Positions 26,683 to 35,240 of a stretch of 64,000 nucleotides of DNA are shown piece after piece; position 1 is the first letter of the stretch, and each line of letters starts with the position of its first letter. The DNA is from JAHIVN01 sp018816645 (GTDB lineage Bacteria; Patescibacteriota; Dojkabacteria; JAHIVN01). Where the stretch lies: NCBI GenBank assembly GCA_043816305.1, contig JBDRHZ010000001.1, positions 1-64,000 of the forward strand, written 5' to 3'. A model generated the notes under the pieces. It worked only from the letters and a program-made list of their open reading frames with translations, was not told the DNA's origin and searched no databases. Position numbers and translations under genes: made by a program.

Positions 26683-26754
26683 CATCTTAACCATTTCTAT
26701 CATCTTGATCATCTTAATCATCTCGACCATTTCGATCTTCTTAATCACTTCTAC
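26683..26754. repeat. degenerate 9-bp tandem repeat, eight units
   Basis: Eight consecutive 9-base units close to CATCTTAAT run without gaps (CATCTTAAC, CATTTCTAT, CATCTTGAT, CATCTTAAT, CATCTCGAC, CATTTCGAT, CTTCTTAAT, CACTTCTAC). It lies in the 196-bp gap between two convergent genes and ends 9 bases before the stop codon of the Fe-S scaffold gene. No coding role is apparent. Confidence 0.75.
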
Positions 26755-26763
26755 ATCCGAATT

Positions 26764-27195
26764 TCATTTTTGTTTAGGACTTTGAGTTTCGTATTTCGTT
26801 AAAGCATTCTTCAGTGCCTTCACTGCCAGCTGTGCACACTCCATCTTATTCTGAGGCAGGGATCCTAGATGCTCCCTGATGTCTTCATCGCTCAGTTTAT
26901 TCGCTTCTTCAAGCGTTTTTCCTTTGATCATAACTGTCAGTGCAGATCCTGATATGCAAGCTCCTGCACAGCCCAAAGCTTCGAACACAGCTTCTTGGAT
27001 AATCCCAGCGTTATCGAGCTTCAGCGAAACCGACATATAGTCGCCACAGTGCCCAAGTTCTTCGCCTTTCACGCTCGGAGCTTCGAGCTCTCTAAAATTC
27101 AGTTTTTTCTTGTAGTACTCGATGCCCTTATCAGAGTAACCAAGTTTACGCATGAGTTCGTCCTGTTTTGTAACTTCAGATGCCTTTGTAGCCAT
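26764..27195 (-). CDS. Fe-S cluster assembly scaffold, IscU/NifU-like
   Basis: A 143-residue protein with the three Cys regions of the scaffold family: GHCGDYMSVSL, EALGCAGACISGSALTVMIKGK and MECAQLAVKAL. A longer N-terminal helical extension (about 1-45) distinguishes it from the SufU at 30179. The promoter (TTGACT, 17 bp, TAAACT) lies just upstream. Two scaffold-type genes within 4 kb may divide cluster building and carrying. Confidence 0.85.
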   Translation of the reverse strand: MATKASEVTKQDELMRKLGYSDKGIEYYKKKLNFRELEAPSVKGEELGHCGDYMSVSLKLDNAGIIQEAVFEALGCAGACISGSALTVMIKGKTLEEANKLSDEDIREHLGSLPQNKMECAQLAVKALKNALTKYETQSPKQK

Positions 27196-27387
27196 ATGCT
27201 TTACATAACTAATAGTAATTTAGTATTAGTTTACCAGAAGTGTTTGATTTAGTCAACACACAACTAATGCACCTGAATTCAACAATTAATTTGCATAATT
27301 AACAATAAGTTAACTATTGAATCATCTGAATTTTCTTTTCCAAATATCTCCGAATCTGATATCATTCACTTATTACCAGTTAAAACT

Positions 27388-28101
27388 ATGAAATACAAAG
27401 CTGTCTTGTTTGATGTTGATGATACACTTTGTAAAACTGCCGGTACAAAAGGCTATGTTTTCGACCAGTTATATAGAAATCACAAAATCTTCCACAGTGT
27501 TCCAATTGAAAAGTTTAGGAAAATTCTAACTGAATCACGGGAGAAATATTTCAATAAGCTCATAAGCAAAGGGTTTAATACTTATGCAAGAATTGAATTC
27601 TGGTTCGAGATTATGAAGAATTTGAAGATTGTGGTCCCGGTTGTAGAATTATCTGAAATCGTTACTGAATATTGGGAGCTTACATATGAACACGTAGTCC
27701 CCTATCCAGGACTTCAGGAAATGCTTGAGGAATTAAGGAAGCTGGACGGAATTATAATAGCGACACTGACGGCTGGCGATTATTATTCAAAAACAGAAAA
27801 ACTCATGAAACTCGGAATAGAAAAGTATTTCGACTACAACTTCGTAACGGAACTGGTGCAGAAACCTAAAACAACCGGACACATTTATCAGTACGTTTTA
27901 GACTACCTGAATCTGGAACCAAAGGAAGTCTTGATGGTAGGAGACAAGCCGCACGAGGATATCATTCCTGCAAATAAAATCGGTATTGATACAGTACAAG
28001 TAACTATACGGGGAGACTTTGAAGTTGCAGCCAAGGGACATGCCAAACCGGATTTCGTGACAGATAACCTGAAAGAGCTAATACAAATAATAAATAATTA
28101 A
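27388..28101 (+). CDS. HAD family hydrolase, tandem copy 1
   Basis: A 237-residue HAD protein. Motif I is VLFDVDDTLCKT, motif II-like IIATLTAGDYYSK, Lys VQKPKTTG, and motif III/IV VLMVGDKPHEDIIPANKIGI. The helical C1 cap lies at about 20-95. The subfamily resembles phosphoglycolate phosphatase or pyrimidine nucleotidases; the substrate is unknown. It is followed after 10 bases by a clear paralogue. Confidence 0.88.
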   Translation: MKYKAVLFDVDDTLCKTAGTKGYVFDQLYRNHKIFHSVPIEKFRKILTESREKYFNKLISKGFNTYARIEFWFEIMKNLKIVVPVVELSEIVTEYWELTYEHVVPYPGLQEMLEELRKLDGIIIATLTAGDYYSKTEKLMKLGIEKYFDYNFVTELVQKPKTTGHIYQYVLDYLNLEPKEVLMVGDKPHEDIIPANKIGIDTVQVTIRGDFEVAAKGHAKPDFVTDNLKELIQIINN

Positions 28102-28111
28102 CCTTAATAAT

Positions 28112-28834
28112 ATGAAATATACTACTGTCATATTTGATTTGGATGATACCTTATGCAACACATCCGAAAGCAAGGCAAAAGTCTTTTCTCAAATTTATCG
28201 TGATAATTCAAAGCTGCATGTAGTTTCAGAGGAGGAGTTTACAGTACTCATCACAAAAGAACGTCAGCGCTATCTGGATAGGGTTGGAGGAATGCAGACA
28301 TTTGCCAGAATAGAGATGTGGCTTGGACTTGTAAGCAAGTTAAAGATCAATCTCTCTGTAAGAGAATTGAAAACGATAATTGATGATTACTGGAAATACA
28401 CACTGCAGGAGATACAGCTGTTCCCGGATACTTTGGAAACTCTTGACGAACTTATGACTATGGACATGGTTACAGTCCTTGTCACAGGGGGAGATTTTTA
28501 TACTAAGGCCAGCAAGCTCATCAAGCTTGGCATTGACAATCACTTTAAATATGTTTTTACCGCTGACCTGATAAGACAGCCTAAAAATGATCCTGCAATC
28601 TATAGATATGTTCTGAACTACATAAATGTTCAAGCACCACGTGCGATAATGGTTGGAAATGATCCCGAGCAGGATATCATTCCAGCAAATCAAATAGGGA
28701 TAACTACAGTCCAGATATTTGCTGATGACGCAGGAACTAGCGAACAGGGAGATTCCTCCCCCAGTTTCAAGATTAATAATCTGCACGAACTTATTCCTGT
28801 TTTAGAAGGCCAAACAGGAGATCGAGCAAAATAA
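28112..28834 (+). CDS. HAD family hydrolase, tandem copy 2
   Basis: A 240-residue paralogue of the preceding gene, matching it along its whole length: VIFDLDDTLCNT, TVLVTGGDFYTKASKLIKLG, IRQPKNDPAIYRY and AIMVGNDPEQDIIPANQIGI. The motif IV Asp residues are kept. A local tandem duplication, probably co-transcribed with copy 1. Confidence 0.88.
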   Translation: MKYTTVIFDLDDTLCNTSESKAKVFSQIYRDNSKLHVVSEEEFTVLITKERQRYLDRVGGMQTFARIEMWLGLVSKLKINLSVRELKTIIDDYWKYTLQEIQLFPDTLETLDELMTMDMVTVLVTGGDFYTKASKLIKLGIDNHFKYVFTADLIRQPKNDPAIYRYVLNYINVQAPRAIMVGNDPEQDIIPANQIGITTVQIFADDAGTSEQGDSSPSFKINNLHELIPVLEGQTGDRAK

Positions 28835-28855
28835 TTAAACAGGATGCCTGTAAAC

Positions 28856-28875
28856 TAACATAAATATTTATGTTA
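28856..28875. promoter_or_regulatory. perfect 20-bp palindrome before sufS
   Basis: TAACATAAATATTTATGTTA is a perfect 20-bp palindrome 35 bases before the sufS start. A TATACT box follows at 28875-28880, so a dimeric regulator bound here could control the sufS-sufU unit. No known regulator motif is recognised with confidence. Confidence 0.5.
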
Positions 28876-28910
28876 TACTTTTCATTCAGTTAATCTGAAT
28901 ATTACAAAAC

Positions 28911-30134
28911 ATGATTAACCCTTCAATTCAAAATGATTTTCCCATCTTTTCTACGAAAATAAACGGCAAACCACTTATCTATTTTGATAATTCTGCAACA
29001 AGCCAAAGACCTCAGGTAATGATAGACAAGCTTGTCGAATATTACGAGAAGTTTAATGCCAGTATCCACAGAGGAATTCATTCATTGAGCGAGAAGGCAA
29101 CAGAAGAATATGAGCACTCGAGGACAAAGGTTGCCCGATTCATAAACGCCAATGAGGACAAAGAGATAATCTACACTAGAAATGCCACAGAATCGATAAA
29201 TCTCGTCGCGTATTCCTGGGGTATGAATTACCTCAAAAAGGGAGATGTGGTTCTGATATCCGACCTTGAGCATCACAGCAATATTGTCCCTTGGCAGATA
29301 CTGGAGAAAAAAATAGGCGTAAAAATAGAATGCATTCCCCTAGACAAAGATTTCGGGCTTGATCTTGAGGAATATAAAAGACTGCTTCAGCTCAAGCCAA
29401 AACTTGTTGCTGTAATACATGCATCGAATGTAACAGGAACAGTGAATCCTATAAAGGAGATTACTAGTCTGGCACATGCGGCTGGTGCCCGGGTCCTGGT
29501 CGACGCTGCTCAAAGCACACCACATATGAAAATAGATATTCAAGACTATGACTGCGATTTCCTTGGTTTCTCTGCTCATAAGATGTGCGGACCGACAGGA
29601 ATGGGTGTTCTATATGGAAAAAAGAAACTTCTGGAAGAGATGCCTCCATTTCTAACCGGCGGCGGAATGATAAAATCAGTCTCTTGCGAAAAAACGACTT
29701 GGAATAACTTACCTGATAAATTTGAAGCCGGAACACCAAATATTGCTGGTGCGATAGCTTTTGGAGCAACAATCGATTATCTAGAGGATATTGGTATGGA
29801 CAACATCGAAAAACACGAAAGAGACCTTGTATCTTATGCTCTGAACAAACTTTCTCACATAAAGGGATTAGAAGTTTTTGGCCAGGACAACTCTCACGAA
29901 ACCCGTGGAGGAATGATCTCATTCACAATGGGCTATGCCCATCCACATGACATTTCTCAAATTCTGAACGAAGAGGGAATCGCTGTCAGGTCCGGACATC
30001 ACTGTGCACAACCATTGCATACTAAATTTGGGAAGGCTTCAACAACCCGCGCAAGTTTTTATTTTTACAATAAAAAGGAAGAGGTAGATGTGATGATTGA
30101 AGCACTCGAAAAAGTCAGGAAGATTTTTTCTTAA
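28911..30134 (+). CDS. sufS: cysteine desulfurase SufS
   Basis: A 407-residue protein of family length. PLP Lys lies in FLGFSAHKMCGPTGMGVLYG, the phosphate-binding region in EIIYTRNATESINLVA, and the catalytic Cys loop is AVRSGHHCAQPLH, the short SufS type. It takes sulfur from cysteine as a persulfide and hands it to SufU, encoded 44 bases downstream. Confidence 0.96.
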   Translation: MINPSIQNDFPIFSTKINGKPLIYFDNSATSQRPQVMIDKLVEYYEKFNASIHRGIHSLSEKATEEYEHSRTKVARFINANEDKEIIYTRNATESINLVAYSWGMNYLKKGDVVLISDLEHHSNIVPWQILEKKIGVKIECIPLDKDFGLDLEEYKRLLQLKPKLVAVIHASNVTGTVNPIKEITSLAHAAGARVLVDAAQSTPHMKIDIQDYDCDFLGFSAHKMCGPTGMGVLYGKKKLLEEMPPFLTGGGMIKSVSCEKTTWNNLPDKFEAGTPNIAGAIAFGATIDYLEDIGMDNIEKHERDLVSYALNKLSHIKGLEVFGQDNSHETRGGMISFTMGYAHPHDISQILNEEGIAVRSGHHCAQPLHTKFGKASTTRASFYFYNKKEEVDVMIEALEKVRKIFS

Positions 30135-30178
30135 GTTACTAAAGTCAGATTTTATAAAAATCTAAACTAGATCTAAAT

Positions 30179-30553
30179 ATGGATCTTTACCGTCAACACA
30201 TTCTTGAACATTATAAGAGTCCAAAGAATTTTGGATCTATAAAGTCAAGTTCAAAGTCGTCACATGGAGAAAACCCTTCCTGCGGAGATAGTATCACTAT
30301 GGATGTCACTTTTAAAAACGGAACTATCGATGACATAAAGTTCAGGGGGGAGGGATGTGCCGTATCCATTGCTTCGGCGTCAATGCTTACCGAGAAAGTA
30401 AAGGGGATGGAAATGACACAAATTGCTAACTTAGGACTTTCTGATTTACAGGAGATTTTGGGAATTGAGATCACTCCAGCAAGACAAAAATGTGCACTTC
30501 TACCGCTTACAGTATTAAAAAAAATAATACTTACAGAACTCAGTTCTAAATAG
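30179..30553 (+). CDS. sufU: sulfur acceptor/scaffold SufU
   Basis: A 124-residue protein with the three conserved ligands: PSCGDSITMDV, GEGCAVSIASASMLTEKVKG and ARQKCALLPLTVLKK. The Cys/Asp/Cys/Cys set is the zinc site through which SufU accepts persulfide from SufS. It sits directly behind sufS in the same direction. The sufBCD genes are not in this window. Confidence 0.93.
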   Translation: MDLYRQHILEHYKSPKNFGSIKSSSKSSHGENPSCGDSITMDVTFKNGTIDDIKFRGEGCAVSIASASMLTEKVKGMEMTQIANLGLSDLQEILGIEITPARQKCALLPLTVLKKIILTELSSK

Positions 30554-30622
30554 TGAGTATATAGTTTATTTTACCGATATTTCAGTTTGATTGTATCTTG
30601 ACATACATGATAAAATTGATTT

Positions 30623-30997
30623 ATGAAATCAAAAGCAATAAAGTACAAAAGCAAAGAATTCATCAACTCAATAAAGAATGCTATACCCCGGCACTGCAGT
30701 AACTGTGGTACTCAATACGCAGACAATGATCTTTCATTGATTCAGCGTGATGATTATGCAGCAATGCTGCACTTGACTTGTCAGAGTTGCAAAGAATCAT
30801 ATCTAATAAATGTTGTCAGCCCGCTCGGTTCATTGCAGGGCTCAAGCAGAGTCCCACTCAAGATAGATATTCTGTCACCTGAAGAAGCCAAGAAGTTTAT
30901 CGGAAAGTCTGCTATAAAATCGGACGATATTCTTGACTTGCATGAAATTCTTTCAAAAATTGAAACGGGCGAAGACCTCAAGAAGGTACTAAAATAA
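30623..30997 (+). CDS. small zinc-ribbon protein
   Basis: A 124-residue protein. One treble of Cys pairs is visible: HCSNCGTQYADND and, 30 residues later, LTCQSCKESYLINVV. The C-terminal half is helical (SPEEAKKFIGKSAI, LHEILSKIETGEDLKKVLK). I know of similar short proteins in CPR genomes but no function. Its own promoter-like TTGATT..TAAAAT lies upstream. It is not closely similar to the zinc ribbons of the 50-61 kb cluster. Confidence 0.7.
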   Translation: MKSKAIKYKSKEFINSIKNAIPRHCSNCGTQYADNDLSLIQRDDYAAMLHLTCQSCKESYLINVVSPLGSLQGSSRVPLKIDILSPEEAKKFIGKSAIKSDDILDLHEILSKIETGEDLKKVLK

Positions 30998-31002
30998 CTC
31001 TA

Positions 31003-32121
31003 TTATAGCTTTATAAATTTACATTCCTTCAGAAAATTTCCATTTACTTCATCTTCCGACAAAGCTGTAAGTATTATCTGATTTGTACTCCCAAGTATGA
31101 AGTCTATGATCTTCCCGCGAACAGGAGAGTCCAGCTCACTGAACAAATCATCTAGAAGGAAGATAGGTTCAACTCCATTTTTGTTCTTCAACTGTAGTTT
31201 TTGGGCCACTTTATATATAAATGCACATAAACGCTGCTGTCCTCTAGATCCCATCTCTTTCAAATCTACATTATTTAGTAAGAAGGAGAAATCCTCTCTC
31301 TGCGGACCGTACAGTGATTTGCCTGCCCAGATTTCCTTCTGCTCATTTTCCTTAATTTTTTTCTGAAATGCTGACATGATAACCTTTTCATCAATTTCGG
31401 TGAGAAATTTACTCTCATAAATTATCGACATCTCTGCTCCGTGCAAGTTAAAGAGCTTTGCAGATAATGATAAAATTTCTGAGGCAATAGACCGGAAAAA
31501 AATCGCCCGTTTAAAGATGATCGCAGATCCTAGATCAACCATTTTCTGATTCCAGAACCCTAATTCTCGAGTATTTCCCCTATTCTGCAGTAGTTTCTCA
31601 AGAACCTTATTTCTCTGTCGTATGACCTTTCTATATTCAGATATTGCAAAGTAATATTCTTCATCGACAACGCTCAAGAAATCGTCCAGATCTTTTCTCC
31701 TGATCGAAGGAGAACCAATGACAAGATCCACCGTGTTCGGAGAAAAAATAACAGAATGAAAGGTATCATCAAATTTGTTGATAGTTGTTTTGAGTGAATC
31801 TACTAATAACGTTTTTCTCAGTGACCCTTCTGTAGTGGATTCAAGCACCAGCTCTTTCTTTTGTATATTTCCAAGGGCGTCATCTATCTCTGCTTCGATT
31901 CTCGCGAACATAAGGGGAGATTTTCGGTCGATATCTTTTCTAACAGTCAATATCTCATTATTTGTCTTGAAAGATCTTCCGCGTGATACAAAGCCAACCG
32001 CTTCCAAAAAGTTAGTCTTCCCAGCACCGTTTAGAGCAACTATGACATTTATCCTGCTCGAAAGAGGGTACGAGCCGTTTATATTTCTGAAATTTTGAAT
32101 ATTGATAGTACGAAGGGTCAT
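31003..32121 (-). CDS. recF: DNA replication/repair protein RecF
   Basis: About 372 residues. It begins MTLRTINIQNFRNINGSY; Walker A is ALNGAGKTNFLEAV, the RecF-type signature is LYGPQREDFSFLL and GSRGQQRLCAFIYKVAQ, and Walker B is IFLLDDLFSELDSPVRGKI. RecF loads RecA at gaps together with RecO and RecR. The inner ATG at 32121 fits the conserved N-terminus; an upstream ATG at 32139 adds six residues. Confidence 0.93.
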   Translation of the reverse strand: MTLRTINIQNFRNINGSYPLSSRINVIVALNGAGKTNFLEAVGFVSRGRSFKTNNEILTVRKDIDRKSPLMFARIEAEIDDALGNIQKKELVLESTTEGSLRKTLLVDSLKTTINKFDDTFHSVIFSPNTVDLVIGSPSIRRKDLDDFLSVVDEEYYFAISEYRKVIRQRNKVLEKLLQNRGNTRELGFWNQKMVDLGSAIIFKRAIFFRSIASEILSLSAKLFNLHGAEMSIIYESKFLTEIDEKVIMSAFQKKIKENEQKEIWAGKSLYGPQREDFSFLLNNVDLKEMGSRGQQRLCAFIYKVAQKLQLKNKNGVEPIFLLDDLFSELDSPVRGKIIDFILGSTNQIILTALSEDEVNGNFLKECKFIKL

Positions 32122-32251
32122 CTGCCGAGCAATAATCAATTCTAAAACTATATTAAATTAGTAGAGCATCACAGGTAAAAGCCCGTAAATCACACATTGC
32201 TTCATCCCGCTAAACTGGACTTCGTTGGGTCAAGTCTTCTAAAGCAATACC

Positions 32252-33280
32252 CTACTTGCCTTCAACTAAATCTGTAATCTTTTTCACAACTCGCTGTCTG
32301 ACCAATATGCTCTTCAAATAGTTCTTTGCTTCATTTGTTTCATATTGAGCTTTGACCTTCTCATCTTTGATAGCTGCAATCTGTTCATCAACATCCTCAT
32401 TTGTGAGCACTATTTTATGCTCATTGGATACCTTTATGAGAATAACCTCTGTCTTCAGCTGCTTTTCCGCTTCCTTCCTCCAACCTTCTTTTATCTTATC
32501 CATCGTAGTCTTCTGGTTTCTCAAGAAATCCTCTACTTTCATTCCAAGCTGTTCAATCCTTGTTTTGTACTGACCTTCCCTTCTTTCCAACTCCTGATCA
32601 ATCATGATAGTCGGGACTTCAAATTTACTTTTCTCAATAATTTCAGTAAGAATGGCATCTATGTAATTATTTTCCTCCATCGTAGCTTTCTGCCTCTTTA
32701 GCTCTTTCTCTACATTCTTCTTCAGCTCGTCTAATGTCTTGGCCTCCATATTCATAGACTTTGCCCAAGAATCATCCATTTTTATCTTCTTTTTCTCCCG
32801 TTTTTCCGCTTCATCATGCATCTTTTCCAAGACGCTTTTCACCTCCTCTTCCGTTACTTCAGCCGTTTCCTTTTGGACCTTTATCTTTGAAAGATCTGGA
32901 AGCTTGAACTCTGGAAAGACTGTAAATGTGGCAGAATACTTCACTCCGCTGCCTTCTCCGACCTTTTCGACACTATAGGCAATTTTATCTAGCGGGATTA
33001 TTTCTTCCCGCTTTATAACCTCTAGAGTTGCAACAGGCAAGAGCTCCTGCAGAGTCTCTTCATATAACTTTGGTCCTAGCTGGGCCATAATCATATTTTC
33101 AGGTGCTTTTCCGGGCCGAAATCCTTCAATCGTAACCTCTTTTGCGAGCTTATCATACACCTTCTGCTTCACGACTTGAAACCTTTCATTCTCTATTTCA
33201 ATATTTATCTTCAGCCTGCCATCTTCAAGGTTTTCCTTGCTGTAGCTAATGTTATTAAATGTCTGTAATACACTGCCCAT
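32252..33280 (-). CDS. tig: trigger factor without PPIase domain
   Basis: A 342-residue protein. The ribosome-binding domain has the signature VTIEGFRPGKAPENMI, and the C-terminal helical arm runs from about 150 to 342 (DELKKNVEKELKRQKATMEEN onward). The FKBP-type PPIase domain normally found between them (family length about 430) is missing: strand VTEEEVKSVLEKMHDEAEKR joins directly to the arm. Chaperone function does not need the PPIase domain. Confidence 0.92.
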   Translation of the reverse strand: MGSVLQTFNNISYSKENLEDGRLKINIEIENERFQVVKQKVYDKLAKEVTIEGFRPGKAPENMIMAQLGPKLYEETLQELLPVATLEVIKREEIIPLDKIAYSVEKVGEGSGVKYSATFTVFPEFKLPDLSKIKVQKETAEVTEEEVKSVLEKMHDEAEKREKKKIKMDDSWAKSMNMEAKTLDELKKNVEKELKRQKATMEENNYIDAILTEIIEKSKFEVPTIMIDQELERREGQYKTRIEQLGMKVEDFLRNQKTTMDKIKEGWRKEAEKQLKTEVILIKVSNEHKIVLTNEDVDEQIAAIKDEKVKAQYETNEAKNYLKSILVRQRVVKKITDLVEGK

Positions 33281-33478
33281 AATAAGTTACTTCCAGAAAT
33301 TAAGTCGAATCTGATTCTAACACGTTTAGCACCAATTAACCAGTATCTTTATCATTGAGATAGACACAAATGGGACTTTTAATTCTACGCTTAAAGCGAA
33401 TAGTTCCAGCTTAACGCAAGCGGAATACGTATTAAGAATTAGGCCTACGACTTACGACTACGTTTTACGGATTACGGA

Positions 33479-34600
33479 TTAACGCCTCTTATTCTTCTCT
33501 ACAGTTACGTTTAATCTGCGTTGTCCACCTACAACTTTGGATTTATGCTTGATCAAGTCCAGGAATGCTGCTGAAGAAAGCACAGTTATTGGAGTAATCA
33601 ATAGAATCGCAATCCCGCTTGAAATTGTATAAACAACCTGAAGAGCAACCCAGCCATTATCCCAGAATGCTATCTCTGGATACTGCTCTTTTACTAGAAA
33701 AATTCCTGCTAGTGATAGTCCCAAGATGGCTATAATAATGTTGTTTAACTCCCCAGAAGATATCTTCTGACTGACCTTAAGCCCTTGTTTCAGCATCTCA
33801 CCAATAGGAGTCCTTGCTTTATCAGAGAATTCCTCCCAGATGTGCTTTGCTACTTGAATGCTTGCATTTATAACACCTCCTGCAGGTATGAACAGAATAC
33901 TCAAGATAATCACGATGATAATATCATCGTACAAAGACTCATCAAGTGTAGTTATCGATCCTATAAAAGGAACTATATATGATGCCTGAGAAAAGCCCAA
34001 AAAAACAAAGAGTCCAACAACCAGACTTAGAATTACCGAAAAAGAAACCGCAAAGACTAATAATTTATTCCCCGCTCGTACCCAGGCTGTCACTGAAGAT
34101 ACGGCGGCAATAATGATTAGACAAAGAACCACAGATTGTACAAGGTGGCCGGAAAATGGAATCATACCAACTATCAACCCTAATACCAACAGTATCGACG
34201 GCAGCAACGTTTTCATCCCCTTTAGACCAAGAAATGCAACTGTAAGAACAAGAAACAAAACAAACAACCAGATATAGTTCCGAGTCCTTACAAAATCAAA
34301 AAACTGATAATACTCTTCTCCATCAATAGAAGATGCTGTTATCTTCACTTTATCTCCAACCCTCAGTTGTCGAATAAAGAGTTCATCATAAGGAATAACT
34401 AGTTTTGTGGTATTGCCCTTGTTATCTCCCTCCAGTATTTCTACTTGTACTTCTTGGGTTTTGAGGCCTTCTTGTTCGATAACGTCCTCAACTTTGATAA
34501 CTCTTGCAGCATAGATATCCCTCTCTACAGCTCTTGCCCTGCTTGCGCCCAATCCCCCGAGAACAATCATTACACCAAGCACCAACAAAGTCTTCCTCAT
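33479..34600 (-). CDS. YibE/F family membrane protein
   Basis: A 373-residue protein. A signal-like hydrophobic N-terminus ends near SRARA, an outer beta domain follows (about 25-110, VEILEGDNKGNTTKLVIPYDE), then about eight membrane helices (IWLFVLFLVLTVAFLGLKGM onward). GGVINASIQVAKHIWEE is a family hallmark. The role is unclear; some members are linked to amino acid transport. Confidence 0.85.
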   Translation of the reverse strand: MRKTLLVLGVMIVLGGLGASRARAVERDIYAARVIKVEDVIEQEGLKTQEVQVEILEGDNKGNTTKLVIPYDELFIRQLRVGDKVKITASSIDGEEYYQFFDFVRTRNYIWLFVLFLVLTVAFLGLKGMKTLLPSILLVLGLIVGMIPFSGHLVQSVVLCLIIIAAVSSVTAWVRAGNKLLVFAVSFSVILSLVVGLFVFLGFSQASYIVPFIGSITTLDESLYDDIIIVIILSILFIPAGGVINASIQVAKHIWEEFSDKARTPIGEMLKQGLKVSQKISSGELNNIIIAILGLSLAGIFLVKEQYPEIAFWDNGWVALQVVYTISSGIAILLITPITVLSSAAFLDLIKHKSKVVGGQRRLNVTVEKNKRR

Positions 34601-34621
34601 ACTTCTTCTTTAATATAGTTT

Positions 34622-34650
34622 ATAATACTAATTTCTTGAGCGTAACACAA
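34622..34650 (-). promoter_or_regulatory. promoter of the YibE/F gene
   Basis: On the minus strand TTGTGT (34650-34645) and TATTAT (34627-34622) are spaced 17 bp, about 20 bases before the ATG at 34600. Confidence 0.5.
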
Positions 34651-34692
34651 AATTTCAAAACTTGTTCAGACAACGGGAAAAAGTAAGAACTG

Positions 34693-34851
34693 TTACTCCT
34701 GCTCTTCATCATCATCATCGTCTTTCAAATCTCTATCTAGGTCTTGAAAATCATCTAGACCGTCATAGTTGTCTCCCCCGAAATTTGAGTCGGAGAAGTC
34801 ATCGCTATCACTATCATCGATCACATTATTTAGATCATCGTTATATGCCAT
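34693..34851 (-). CDS. small acidic protein, 52 aa
   Basis: The protein begins MAYNDDLNNVIDD and is almost entirely Asp, Ser, Asn and Glu, ending in a run of acidic residues. It has only a single basic pair near the C-terminal end. The frame extends upstream to 34902, but a promoter (34885-34912) lies in that part, so the ATG at 34851 is chosen. No family recognised. Such acidic tails can act as disordered interaction partners; that is inference. Confidence 0.6.
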   Translation of the reverse strand: MAYNDDLNNVIDDSDSDDFSDSNFGGDNYDGLDDFQDLDRDLKDDDDDEEQE

Positions 34852-34884
34852 TTCAGTATGTATAAAAAGCCTTATGAATATAGA

Positions 34885-34912
34885 ATTAAAGCAAATTTTC
34901 ACATTTTGTCAA
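34885..34912 (-). promoter_or_regulatory. promoter of the small acidic protein gene
   Basis: TTGACA (34912-34907) and TTTAAT (34890-34885) on the minus strand, spaced 16 bp. Expected start near 34877, giving a leader of about 25 bases. Confidence 0.55.
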
Positions 34913-35070
34913 GAGGGATAAAATGATTAATATGTTTGACATGATTGAGGTAATTGTATATGTTGGATCGACATTAAGCCGAATGTCAACTCAAAAGCTA
35001 GTTCCATAATCCACCATGCTATCTCAATTTAGTCTCTATAACCTCTTGGCCCAATAACTGGTCCTAACAA

Positions 35071-35103
35071 GAACCAGCGTCGCATAGGAACCATCGCTGG
35101 TTC
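35071..35103. repeat. 9-bp inverted repeat in the trpB downstream gap
   Basis: GAACCAGCG (35071-35079) and CGCTGGTTC (35095-35103) form a perfect stem with a 15-base loop, 138 bases past the trpB stop. No T-run follows on either strand. The rest of 34913-35240 shows no gene that I can support; a short minus-strand frame here is listed as rejected. Confidence 0.5.
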
Positions 35104-35240
35104 AACAATTCTTCCGCATCGTTTCCAAAACTTAATCCCAACTTTGCATCATGCTAGCCGGCTCTGTCCTTAAACCACATCTCAATTCGCTAAACGAAAG
35201 AGTAGCACTCAGAACACTTTAACTAATATTCGTTTCTCAC

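Noticed and set aside
26612..26754. CRISPR-like array
   Set aside because: Units are 9 bp, degenerate and without spacers; no cas gene is present in the window.
35041..35116. Short minus-strand frame ending RWFLLGPVIGPRGYRD in the gap after trpB
   Set aside because: Only 21 codons from its first ATG, no ribosome binding site, and it overlaps a perfect 9-bp inverted repeat that explains the conserved-looking words.
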